64,000 nt of DNA from Pleomorphomonas sp. NRK KF1 (GTDB taxonomy: Bacteria > Pseudomonadota > Alphaproteobacteria > Rhizobiales > Pleomorphomonadaceae), in the NCBI RefSeq assembly GCF_023721755.1, contig NZ_JAMDLH010000009.1, positions 62,001-126,000 of the forward strand, given 5' to 3'. The notes beneath the pieces were generated by a model. The model worked only from the letters and a program-made list of their open reading frames with translations, had not been told where the DNA came from and made no database searches. A program made the position numbers and the translations under genes. Below, in pieces: positions 16,832 to 24,436 of the stretch. The first letter of the stretch is position 1; each line of letters begins with the position of its first letter.

Positions 16832-18151
16832 TCAGGGCAGCGTCTTCAGCACGTCGGCGATCACCGAGACCAGGAAGTCGATCTGTTCCTTGGTCACGAT
16901 CAGCGGCGGCGACAGGGCGATGATGTCGCCGGTGGTGCGCATCATGACGCCCTTCTCGTAGGCGCTGAGGAAAGCGGCGAAGGCGCGCTTGGTCGGCTCG
17001 CCTTCCATCGGCTGCAGCTCGATGGCGCCGACGAGACCAATGTTGCGGATGTCGATGACGTGCGGCAGCCCCTTCAGCGAATGCAGCGCATCCTCGAAAT
17101 ACTGCGCGAGTTCCGGGCCGCGATTGAGCAGCCCCTCGTTGGCGTAGATGTCGAGCGTCGCCATCGAGGCGGCGCAGGCCACCGGGTGCGCCGAGTAGGT
17201 GTAGCCGTGGAACAGCTCGATGGCATGCTCCGGCCCGGTCATGAAGGCGTCGTAGATCTCCGAGGAGCAGAACACGCCGCCCATGGGAATGACGCCGTTG
17301 GTGATGCCCTTGGCCGTGGTGACCATGTCCGGCACTACGCCGAAATGGTCAACGGCGAACGGCGATCCGAGACGACCGAAGCCGGTAATGACCTCGTCGA
17401 AGATCAGCAGGATGTCGTGCTTGGTGCAGATCTCGCGAAGGCGTTCGAGGTAGCCCTTGGGCGGCACGAGCACGCCGGTCGACCCCGACATCGGCTCGAC
17501 GATGACGGCGGCGATGTTCGAGGCGTCGTGCAGGTAGATGATGCGTTCGAGCTCGTCGGCGAACTCGGCGCCATATTCCGGCTGCCCGCGCGAGTAGGCG
17601 TTGCGCTCGATATCGTGGGTGTGGCGCATGTGGTCGACGCCGGTGAGCAGCGAGCCGAAGAACTTGCGGTTGGTCGGGATGCCACCCACCGAAATGCCGC
17701 CGAAGTTGACGCCATGATAGCCACGCTCGCGGCCGATCAGGCGGGTCTTGCTGGCCTTGCCGCGCGCGCGCTGATAGGCGACGGCGATCTTCAGGGCCGT
17801 TTCCACCGACTCCGAACCGGAGTTGGTGAAGAACACGTGGTCGAGCGGCTTCGGCATCATCGAAGTCAGCCGCGCCGCCAGCTCGAAGGCCTTGGGGTGG
17901 CCCATCTGGAAGGCCGGGGCATAATCCAGCTCACCGACCTGGGACGCCACCGCCTCGACGATTTCACGACGGCCATGACCGGCGTTGACGCACCAGAGAC
18001 CGGCGGCCGCGTCGAGCAGCTTCCGCCCGTCGACGGTGGTGTAATACATGCCGGAGGCCGAGGCGAGCAGGCGCGGCGCCTTCTTGAACTGCCGGTTGGC
18101 GGTGAACGGCATCCAGAAGGCTTCAAGGTTGTTGGGAACGGGAACGTTCAT
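16832..18151 (-). CDS. Omega-aminotransferase (beta-alanine:pyruvate type)
   Basis: A 439-residue class III PLP aminotransferase. The opening LEAFWMPFTANRQFK is typical of beta-alanine--pyruvate transaminases. NSGSESVETALKIA binds the PLP phosphate, IFDEVITGFGRLG holds the PLP-ring Asp, and the Schiff-base Lys is in TTAKGITNG. It would convert beta-alanine, the end product of the neighbouring amidase, to malonate semialdehyde. ATG 18151 with GGAGA six bases upstream fits the family length; the frame runs open to 18823. It is divergent from the XRE-cupin regulator gene. Confidence 0.92.
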   Translation of the reverse strand: MNVPVPNNLEAFWMPFTANRQFKKAPRLLASASGMYYTTVDGRKLLDAAAGLWCVNAGHGRREIVEAVASQVGELDYAPAFQMGHPKAFELAARLTSMMPKPLDHVFFTNSGSESVETALKIAVAYQRARGKASKTRLIGRERGYHGVNFGGISVGGIPTNRKFFGSLLTGVDHMRHTHDIERNAYSRGQPEYGAEFADELERIIYLHDASNIAAVIVEPMSGSTGVLVPPKGYLERLREICTKHDILLIFDEVITGFGRLGSPFAVDHFGVVPDMVTTAKGITNGVIPMGGVFCSSEIYDAFMTGPEHAIELFHGYTYSAHPVACAASMATLDIYANEGLLNRGPELAQYFEDALHSLKGLPHVIDIRNIGLVGAIELQPMEGEPTKRAFAAFLSAYEKGVMMRTTGDIIALSPPLIVTKEQIDFLVSVIADVLKTLP

Positions 18152-18302
18152 GAAAATCTCCGAGCGAAGCGGACGGCGAAGCCTGAATAGCGGTCGAGCA
18201 GCGTCCGGATCGACACGTAGATAACGACATGCCCGTTTCCTGAACAAGCAGTTATCTTGTGCAGATCGCGCCCCTTGCAAATGCAGGCCGTTTGTGCGGA
18301 CC

Positions 18303-18320
18303 TGTTCGGGAAAGTGAACA
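18303..18320. promoter_or_regulatory. Candidate operator of the XRE-cupin regulator
   Basis: TGTTC-GGGAAAGT-GAACA, a perfect 5-bp inverted repeat 20 bp before the regulator start and in the gap shared with the divergent aminotransferase gene. Confidence 0.4.
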
Positions 18321-18340
18321 ACTAAACAGCGGAGAACGTC

Positions 18341-18889
18341 ATGGCACTCGATCTCGGCGGCAAGCTCAGGCGGTTTCGCGAAGCGCGCGGCCTGTCGCAA
18401 CGCGAGCTGGCGCGGCGGGCCGGCATCTCGAACGCCACTGTCAGCCAGATCGAATCCAACACCATCAGCCCGTCTGTCGGCGCCTTGAAGCGCATCCTCG
18501 ACGCCCTGCCGGTGGCGATGGCCGACTTCTTCGCAGAGGATGAGCCGACAGCCGAGCAGATCTTCTTCAAGGCGGAAGACCTGATGGAGATCGGGCGCGG
18601 CGGCGTTTCCTATCGGCAGGTGGGGCGCGACCTCTCGGGAAAGGCGCTGCAGATCCTGTCGGAGCGCTACGAGGTCGGCGGCAGCTCGGGCCGCATTCAC
18701 CTTCGCCACGAAGGCGAGGAAGGCGGCATCGTGCTGAAGGGTCAGCTTGAGGTGATCGTGGGAGACAAGCGCCAGGTCCTCGGCCCCGGCGAGGCCTATT
18801 ACTTCAAGAGCCAGGAACCCCACCGCTTCCGCAACGTCGGCGACGACATCTGCGAGGTCATCTCGGTCTGCACACCGCCGAGCTTCTGA
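18341..18889 (+). CDS. XRE-cupin transcriptional regulator
   Basis: A 182-residue regulator of the PuuR type. The helix-turn-helix is at about 9-63 (GLSQRELARRAGISNATVSQIES), and a C-terminal cupin lies at about 105-180 with HLRHEGEEGGIVLKGQLEV and GPGEAYYFKSQEPHRF. Such proteins often control amine or amino-acid catabolism and bind the metabolite in the cupin. Here it is divergent from the beta-alanine-type aminotransferase, so that gene is its likely target (inference). GGAG precedes ATG 18341 by six bases. Confidence 0.9.
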   Translation: MALDLGGKLRRFREARGLSQRELARRAGISNATVSQIESNTISPSVGALKRILDALPVAMADFFAEDEPTAEQIFFKAEDLMEIGRGGVSYRQVGRDLSGKALQILSERYEVGGSSGRIHLRHEGEEGGIVLKGQLEVIVGDKRQVLGPGEAYYFKSQEPHRFRNVGDDICEVISVCTPPSF

Positions 18890-18903
18890 GAAGAGTTGAC
18901 CTC

Positions 18904-18920
18904 ATAACGTTAAGCGTTAT
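18904..18920. promoter_or_regulatory. Palindromic operator of the HigBA-type operon
   Basis: ATAACG-TTAAG-CGTTAT, perfect 6-bp arms, 16 bp before the toxin ATG. Its position over the promoter fits autorepression by the antitoxin. Confidence 0.55.
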
Positions 18921-18935
18921 AACCAGCAATCAATC

Positions 18936-19220
18936 ATGATCCTGAGCTTCGCGGACGGAGAGACCGAACTGATCTGGAGGGGGCGTCGCAGTCGCAAGCT
19001 GCCGTCCGACATTCAGTCCGTCGCGCTTCGCAAGTTGCGCATGCTCAACCAGGCCAAGCTGCTCGATGATCTTCGTGTCCCGCCTGGCAACCGCCTGGAG
19101 GCTCTCAAAGGCGACCGCACCGGCACGCAATCCATCAGGATCAACGACCAGTGGCGGATATGCTTCATCTGGGCCGAAGGAGGACCATCCGATGTCTCAA
19201 TCGTCGACTATCACGCCTGA
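18936..19220 (+). CDS. higB: HigB-type toxin (RelE/ParE superfamily)
   Basis: A 94-residue toxin of the HigB (plasmid maintenance killer) family. The IWRGRRSRKLPSDIQSVALRKLRML segment is followed by PPGNRLEALKGDRTGTQSIRINDQWRICFIW, the usual signature. HigB toxins cut mRNA on the ribosome. The antitoxin gene overlaps its 3' end by 29 bases, and the toxin-first order is normal for higBA. Confidence 0.92.
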   Translation: MILSFADGETELIWRGRRSRKLPSDIQSVALRKLRMLNQAKLLDDLRVPPGNRLEALKGDRTGTQSIRINDQWRICFIWAEGGPSDVSIVDYHA

Positions 19221-19506
19221 TCTTCTCGACAACCCCACGCCGGGCACGATCCTTCTGGAAGAGTTCCTGATCCCAATGGGCATCAGCCAGAACGCCCTCG
19301 CCAGAGCCATCTTGGTGCCTCCGCGTCGCATCAACGAGATTGTCCTGGGCAAGAGGTCAATTACCGCCGATACGGACTTGCGACTTGCCCGTTACTTCGG
19401 CCTGTCGGAAGGATTTTTCCTCGGCCTTCAGGCAGACTACGACCTGATGGAAAAACGCCGGGAGATTGGCGACGATCTTCACCGGATCGCACCACGGGCT
19501 GCCTGA
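19192..19506 (+). CDS. higA: HigA-type antitoxin
   Basis: A 104-residue XRE-family antitoxin. TPGTILLEEFLIPMGISQNALARAILVPPRRINEIVLGKRSIT is the HigA helix-turn-helix, about residues 15-60, followed by DTDLRLARYFGLSEGFFLGLQ. It neutralises HigB and probably represses the operon at 18904-18920. AAGGAGG eight bases before ATG 19192 is a strong ribosome site and should give more antitoxin than toxin. It ends 86 bp before rutR. Confidence 0.92.
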   Translation: MSQSSTITPDLLDNPTPGTILLEEFLIPMGISQNALARAILVPPRRINEIVLGKRSITADTDLRLARYFGLSEGFFLGLQADYDLMEKRREIGDDLHRIAPRAA

Positions 19507-19516
19507 CCCGGAACTT

Positions 19517-19532
19517 CTGACCATCCGGACAA
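19517..19532. promoter_or_regulatory. Candidate RutR operator before rutR
   Basis: CTGACCATCCGGACAA matches 11 of the 14 fixed bases of TTGACCA-N2-TGGTCAA, 76 bp upstream of rutR. This suggests autoregulation. Confidence 0.5.
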
Positions 19533-19607
19533 ATTCTTCCACCGCGACCGGCGTTTTGCCACCGATCCGGGCTTGCCGAACTGCTCGATAGCGTGGACAT
19601 TCGCTTC

Positions 19608-20279
19608 ATGAGTTACGAAACAGCGATTGAAGGTCAGGATCTCGCCCGCGCGCGCGGCTCCAAGAAGCGGACGCGCATTCAGGCGGAAAACGAGGAGCGA
19701 ATCCTCGACGCGGCGCTGGAGGTGTTCTCGCGCTATGGCTTCCGTGGCGCCACCGTCGACCAGATCGCCGAGAAGGCCGGCATGTCCAAGCCGAACCTTC
19801 TCTACTACTTCCGCCGCAAGCACGATCTCTATACGGCGGTGCTGACGCGCACGCTCGACATGTGGCTGGCCCCCTTCGGCGAGATGGCCGAAGATGGCGA
19901 CCCGGAGGCCGAACTCACCGGCTACATTCGCCAGAAACTCGAACAATCGCGCGACTTTCCCCACGAAAGCCGGCTGTTCATTGGCGAGATTCTGCTGGGC
20001 GCCCCGCATCTCGACGCCGTTCTGAAGACTGACCTCAAGTCGATCGTCGAAGAGAAGGCCGAAGTCATCCGCCGCTGGATCGGCGACGGCAAGCTTCTCG
20101 ACGTCGACCCCGTGCATCTCATCTTCATGATCTGGGCGACGACGCAGCACTACGCCGACTTCGACGCGCAGATCCGCTCGGTGCTGGGGCGCGGCATTGA
20201 GGATCCGGCGACCTTCCGCGCCGCCTCCGACACGGTGATCGGTGTCCTGATGCGCGGCATCCTACCGGCGCACGGTTAG
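19608..20279 (+). CDS. rutR: TetR family pyrimidine regulator RutR
   Basis: A 223-residue TetR protein close to E. coli RutR. The recognition region is ATVDQIAEKAGMSKPNLLYYFRRKHDLYTAVL, and the C-terminal domain has MWLAPF, YIRQKLEQSRDFPHESRLF and HLIFMIWATTQHYADF, all shared with RutR. RutR senses uracil or thymine and releases DNA. The likely targets here are the operon starting at 15648 and its own gene, both with RutR-like boxes. ATG 19608 was chosen; GTG 19593 is an alternative. It carries an N-terminal extension before the helix-turn-helix. Confidence 0.92.
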   Translation: MSYETAIEGQDLARARGSKKRTRIQAENEERILDAALEVFSRYGFRGATVDQIAEKAGMSKPNLLYYFRRKHDLYTAVLTRTLDMWLAPFGEMAEDGDPEAELTGYIRQKLEQSRDFPHESRLFIGEILLGAPHLDAVLKTDLKSIVEEKAEVIRRWIGDGKLLDVDPVHLIFMIWATTQHYADFDAQIRSVLGRGIEDPATFRAASDTVIGVLMRGILPAHG

Positions 20280-20293
20280 CCCGGATCGGGGCC

Positions 20294-20848
20294 TTACGGC
20301 TTCCTGAACACGGCGGCGTGGCTTCGCCAGACGGCCGGACGATCGGCGGCGACAAGACCGGCTGCTTCCGCCATCGCGCACTCCTCGGCAAACGATGCTT
20401 CGGAAACGTGGCCGGCCGGCTCGGCGAGAAGCAGCTTTGCGCCGGACTTCATGGCCGCCGCCGCCTCGTTGAAGAAAGCGGCGACATCGCCGAGCTCATG
20501 AACGACGGCAAAGGCGAGAACGAAATCGATCTCGCCGGGAAGATCGGCAACGCCGAGGCTGTTGTCGCGCCCGAGGCGCATGTCGACCCTCGTCTCCAGC
20601 CCCGCCGATCTGGCGCGACGCCCCAGCGCGGCCAGCATGCGCGGCTCGATGTCGACCACATGAACCTTGCCGGTCGGTCCGGCGAGACGCGCCAACTCCA
20701 GCGTGAAGTAGCCCATGCCGGGGCCGGGCTCCAACACACGGAATCCTGGCTTGACATAAGGCTCCAGCAGTCGAGCCGGATGCTGGACCAGCCTTCGCAA
20801 CGGATTGAGCAAAAAATAGCCCAGATACCAAGGACAGCGATGCGGCAT
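20294..20848 (-). CDS. Class I SAM-dependent methyltransferase
   Basis: A 184-residue methyltransferase. Motif I is RVLEPGPGMGYFTLELA (about 37-53), the acidic residue binding the SAM ribose is in VHVVDIEPRML, and later motifs are DFVLAFAVVHELGD and KSGAKLLLAEPAGHV. The substrate is unknown. GGGGAGAAACGA precedes ATG 20848. It is 125 bp downstream of preA on the same strand and convergent with rutR; it may simply be read through from preTA. Confidence 0.85.
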   Translation of the reverse strand: MPHRCPWYLGYFLLNPLRRLVQHPARLLEPYVKPGFRVLEPGPGMGYFTLELARLAGPTGKVHVVDIEPRMLAALGRRARSAGLETRVDMRLGRDNSLGVADLPGEIDFVLAFAVVHELGDVAAFFNEAAAAMKSGAKLLLAEPAGHVSEASFAEECAMAEAAGLVAADRPAVWRSHAAVFRKP

Positions 20849-20973
20849 TCGTTTCTCCCCCCACTTGGCCGCGAGCCCGAGGCTCGTCCGCCAGCGCCCT
20901 TCAAATGGGGGGAGTCTCACGGCGCCACCATGTCGTTGTCGCTCCGGATCAATGCTTAGAGCCTGACCCTGCT

Positions 20974-22281
20974 TCACTCGGCCGCGACGGCCGAAGGATT
21001 GTTGGGATGGGTCGTCCAGTTGGCATACTGGGGCGACACCACCTTGCCGGTGCGCGGATCGACCGAACCCGGCGCCATCGGCTGCATGGTGATGCAACCG
21101 TCGACCGGACAGACGTTGACGCAGAGATTGCAGCCGACGCACTCCTCGTCCTTCACCTCGAAGTGCCTGACACCGTCGACCATGTGGGTGATCGCCTGAT
21201 GCGAGGTGTCCTCGCAGGCGATGTGGCAGCGGCCGCACTTGATGCAGAGATCCTGGTCGATCTTGGCCTTGGCGATGTAGTTGAGGTTGAGATACTTCCA
21301 GTCGGAGATGTTCTTGACCGCGAGGCCGCGGAAATCCTCGATGGTGGAGAAGCCATGGCTATCCATGTACTTCTTCATGCCGTCGATCATTTCCTCGACG
21401 ATCTTGAAGCCGTAGGTCATCACCGCCGTGCAAACCTGCACGGTGCCGCAGCCAAGCGCGATGTACTCCGCCGCGTCGCGCCAGGTCTCGATGCCGCCGA
21501 TACCGGAGATCGGCAGGCCGTAGGTTTCCGGGTCGCGGGCGATCTCGCCCACCATGTTGAGGGCGATCGGCTTGACGGCCGGTCCGCAATAACCGCCGTG
21601 GCTGCCCTTGCCGTCGATGGTCGGCACCGGCGCGAAGCTGTCGAGATCGACGGCAACGATGGAGTTGATGGTGTTGATGAGCGAGACCGCGTCGGCTCCG
21701 CCCTTCTTGGCAGCGCGGGCCGGATAGCGGATGTCGGTGATGTTGGGCGTCAGCTTGACGATCACCGGCATGCGGGTCGCTTCCTTGCACCAGCGGGCGA
21801 CCATCTCGATGTATTCGGGCACCTGCCCCACCGCCGAGCCCATGCCGCGTTCGCTCATGCCATGCGGGCAGCCGAAGTTGAGCTCCAGGCCGTCGGCGCC
21901 GGTTTCCTCGACGCGGGCGATGATCGATTTCCAGTTTCGTTCCTCGCAAGGCACCATCAGCGAGACGACCAGCGCCCTGTCCGGCCAGGCCTTCTTCACC
22001 TCGGCGATTTCGCGCAGATTCAGTTCCAGGGGACGATCGGTGATCAACTCGATGTTGTTGAGGCCGGCGAGGCGGCGGTCACCGGCGTGGATCGCGCCGT
22101 AGCGCGGCCCATTGACGTTGACGACGGCGGGGTCCTCGCCGAGCGTCTTCCAGACGACGCCGCCCCAACCGGCACGGAAGGCGCGCTCGACATTATACTT
22201 CTTGTCGGTGGGCGGCGCCGAGGCCAGCCAGAAGGGGTTCGGCGACTTGATGCCAAGGAAATTGCTACGGAGATCGGCCAT
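20974..22281 (-). CDS. preA: Dihydropyrimidine dehydrogenase subunit PreA
   Basis: A 435-residue protein. About 1-310 is a dihydroorotate-dehydrogenase-like FMN barrel with the catalytic Cys in NFGCPHGMSERGMGSAVGQ. Residues of about 340-405 hold two 4Fe-4S clusters (CIKCGRCHIAC and CVGCNLCVNVC). With PreT it reduces uracil and thymine to the 5,6-dihydro forms, the first step of the pathway, using NADH or NADPH. AAGGAG precedes ATG 22281, 12 bp after preT. Confidence 0.95.
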   Translation of the reverse strand: MADLRSNFLGIKSPNPFWLASAPPTDKKYNVERAFRAGWGGVVWKTLGEDPAVVNVNGPRYGAIHAGDRRLAGLNNIELITDRPLELNLREIAEVKKAWPDRALVVSLMVPCEERNWKSIIARVEETGADGLELNFGCPHGMSERGMGSAVGQVPEYIEMVARWCKEATRMPVIVKLTPNITDIRYPARAAKKGGADAVSLINTINSIVAVDLDSFAPVPTIDGKGSHGGYCGPAVKPIALNMVGEIARDPETYGLPISGIGGIETWRDAAEYIALGCGTVQVCTAVMTYGFKIVEEMIDGMKKYMDSHGFSTIEDFRGLAVKNISDWKYLNLNYIAKAKIDQDLCIKCGRCHIACEDTSHQAITHMVDGVRHFEVKDEECVGCNLCVNVCPVDGCITMQPMAPGSVDPRTGKVVSPQYANWTTHPNNPSAVAAE

Positions 22282-22293
22282 ATCGGAACTCCT

Positions 22294-23619
22294 TCAGGCG
22301 GAAAGGGCGGCGTGGATGGACAGGGCGGCGCGCTTGCCGTGGTCGACGGCCTGAACGGTGAGATCCTCTCCGCCGCGAACGCAGTCGCCACCGGCCCAGA
22401 CCTTGGCAAGCGAGGTGCGCATCTCCTCATCGACCGCGATCCGCCCACCATCGAGGGCAACCGTCTCCACCGGTCCGGAAACGAAGGTCTGGCCGATCGC
22501 CTTCATCACCTGGTCGGCGGCGAGGCGGAGGGTTCGGCCGGTTCCGGTCAGTCGGCCGGAAGCATCCAGCGCCGTCCGCTCGAAGTCGACGGCAGCGACG
22601 GCATTGCCTTCGGACACCACCTGCCGGGGCGCCACCCAATGCAGGATGCGGACCCCGTTGACCTGCGCCAGCTCCTGCTCGTAACGGCTGGCGCCCATTT
22701 CGGCCGGGCCGCGCCGATAAGCGATGGTGACTTCGTCGGCGCCGAGCTTCTTGGCTTGCACGGCGGCGTCCACCGCCGTCATGCCGCCGCCGATGACGAC
22801 GACGCGCGAGCCGACCTCGATGGTCGACTTGTCCGGCGATTGGCGGAGATCCTCGATCCAGCGGACCGCGTCGACGACGCCCGCCGTTTCCTCGCCTTCG
22901 ACACCGAGGGCGTTGACGGCCTGAAGGCCGAGGCCGAGGAAAACGGCATCGTACTTGGCCCGAAGATCGGCCAGCGAATAGTCACGACCGAGCGCCTTTC
23001 CAGCCTCGATGGTAATGCCGCCGATGCCGAGCACGAAGTCCACCTCGCGCTGGGCAAAGCCGTCCGTGGCCTTGTAGGCGGCGATGCCGAACTCGTTGAG
23101 CCCGCCCGCCTTGCCGCGCGCTTCGACGATGGTGACGTCGTGGCCCTTCAGCGCCAGTTCGTGGGCGCAGGCGAGGCCCGCCGGGCCGGCGCCGACCACG
23201 GCAACCTTGCGACCGGTGGCAGGCGCGCGGATGCCGTAGGTCGAATGACTTTCGAGATAGCGGTCAGTGGCGTGGCGCTGAAGAAGGCCGATGCGCACCG
23301 GCTTTTCCTCGGCGACGTTGCGGACGCAGGCTTCCTCGCACAGCGTCTCCGTCGGGCAAACGCGCGCGCACATGCCACCGAGAATGTTGGACGCAAATAT
23401 CGTCTCGGCGGCGCCCTCGACGTTGCCTGTTCCGATCTTCCGGATGAATAGTGGTATGTCGATCGACGTCGGACAAGCATTGGTGCATGGCGCATCGAAG
23501 CAGAAATAGCATCGGTCGCTTTCGACGACCGCCTCGTGTGCGCCGAGCGGCGGATGAACGTCCGAGAAATTCTTACCGTAATCGTCCGCCGCGAGGCGTC
23601 CCGCAGAAATGTCCGGCAT
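22294..23619 (-). CDS. preT: Dihydropyrimidine dehydrogenase subunit PreT
   Basis: A 441-residue FAD/NAD(P)-binding partner of PreA, similar to the small subunit of glutamate synthase. The N-terminal Fe-S region has CYFCFDAPCTNACPTSID and CARVCPTETLCEEAC, followed by an FAD-binding VGAGPAGLACAHELA and an NAD(P)-binding VIGGGMTAVDAAVQAKKLG. It passes electrons from NAD(P)H to PreA. First gene of the preTA unit. No RutR-like site was found upstream, so control may differ from the amidase operon. Confidence 0.95.
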   Translation of the reverse strand: MPDISAGRLAADDYGKNFSDVHPPLGAHEAVVESDRCYFCFDAPCTNACPTSIDIPLFIRKIGTGNVEGAAETIFASNILGGMCARVCPTETLCEEACVRNVAEEKPVRIGLLQRHATDRYLESHSTYGIRAPATGRKVAVVGAGPAGLACAHELALKGHDVTIVEARGKAGGLNEFGIAAYKATDGFAQREVDFVLGIGGITIEAGKALGRDYSLADLRAKYDAVFLGLGLQAVNALGVEGEETAGVVDAVRWIEDLRQSPDKSTIEVGSRVVVIGGGMTAVDAAVQAKKLGADEVTIAYRRGPAEMGASRYEQELAQVNGVRILHWVAPRQVVSEGNAVAAVDFERTALDASGRLTGTGRTLRLAADQVMKAIGQTFVSGPVETVALDGGRIAVDEEMRTSLAKVWAGGDCVRGGEDLTVQAVDHGKRAALSIHAALSA

Positions 23620-23983
23620 GGATGTTGGTCCCGTGGCTGGTGCACAGTAACGACGAAGACAAAGCGCTCCCGTTCATCGGATCAGCCGATTTGGCGTACC
23701 CGATGTCCTTGATCCGAACGTGATTCAGAACCGTCAAAACCGGCTCGAACCAGATCTTCCGATTGCTTTGTCCGCTATTCCCCGGCGGTTTTTCTCCGCC
23801 CTTCTGTTTCCTTGATCTTTCGGTAAAAAAAACGAAGGGTCAAGGCGCAAATTTGAGCAGAAACACCGGGATCGAGCCTTTTCCCTGAGCGGCAGGCAGA
23901 GGATCGACCTCGGCCGTGGAGGCAGAGCCCGTCAGAGATCGGACAGGTGCAATCGTCGGAAGTGTTTGGCTTGGAGGCAGGAC

Positions 23984-24007
23984 AAAAAAAGAGGGCTTGC
24001 GCCCTCT
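23984..24007 (-). terminator. Strong rho-independent terminator
   Basis: AGAGGGC-GCAA-GCCCTCT on the minus strand is followed by a run of T. It is 430 bp past the trpE(G) stop and ends a candidate small RNA. Confidence 0.8.
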
Positions 24008-24088
24008 AGTTGTTTGGACCGCTAGTCCGCGAAACCGCGGAAAGGGGCTGCTAAACCCCGCGACGAGTTGAGCCAGCAACGTTGTCGC
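23984..24088 (-). ncRNA. Candidate structured small RNA
   Basis: Three hairpins in a row on the minus strand: GGGG-N8-CCCC (24059-24044), TCCGCG-GTTT-CGCGGA (24041-24026), and the terminator hairpin with poly-U. A TATCAT element (24101-24096) could be a -10 box giving a transcript of about 105 nt, but no convincing -35 is seen. GGAC-N5-GTCC (24028-24016) is an alternative pairing to hairpin two. It could also be the far 3' end of the trpE(G) transcript. Confidence 0.4.
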
Positions 24089-24436
24089 AATTTTTATGAT
24101 AGCGCGTCGTTCGCAATCTTCCAGCGCCAAAAGCCGCCAGGCGCCGATTTTCGCTCACAACATAGCAGAAACATTCAAAACACCATTCGAGTGCGACATC
24201 CTTGCAACAGGCCGCATGACAGGAATCGGCGCATGCCTCTTCCATCTATACGATTGATACATAATACAAAAATCGATCATCCAGTCCCATCTGACGCGAA
24301 GGTCGAGCCCTCGGCGCACGTTGGCACCGCAGGATACGGACCGCGCCCACCGCCACGGATCAACGGTTGTGATGGTCCGTGGCGACAAATGCTCGATTGG
24401 TTGCTAGCCGATGGACGATTGCCAGTCGCATCGTCT

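Larger units (their letters stand above)
23620..24436. other. 817-bp intergenic region
   Basis: No supported protein gene. It holds the preT promoter near 23620-23780, a strong minus-strand terminator at 23984-24007, and a structured candidate small RNA up to about 24088. From 24090 to 24436 nothing else was recognised. Confidence 0.5.

Noticed and set aside
20905-23451. 848-codon plus-strand frame opposite preA and preT
   Set aside because: Shadow frame of two clear genes caused by strong third-position G+C bias; composition (Asp/His/Arg/Gly-rich) is not protein-like.
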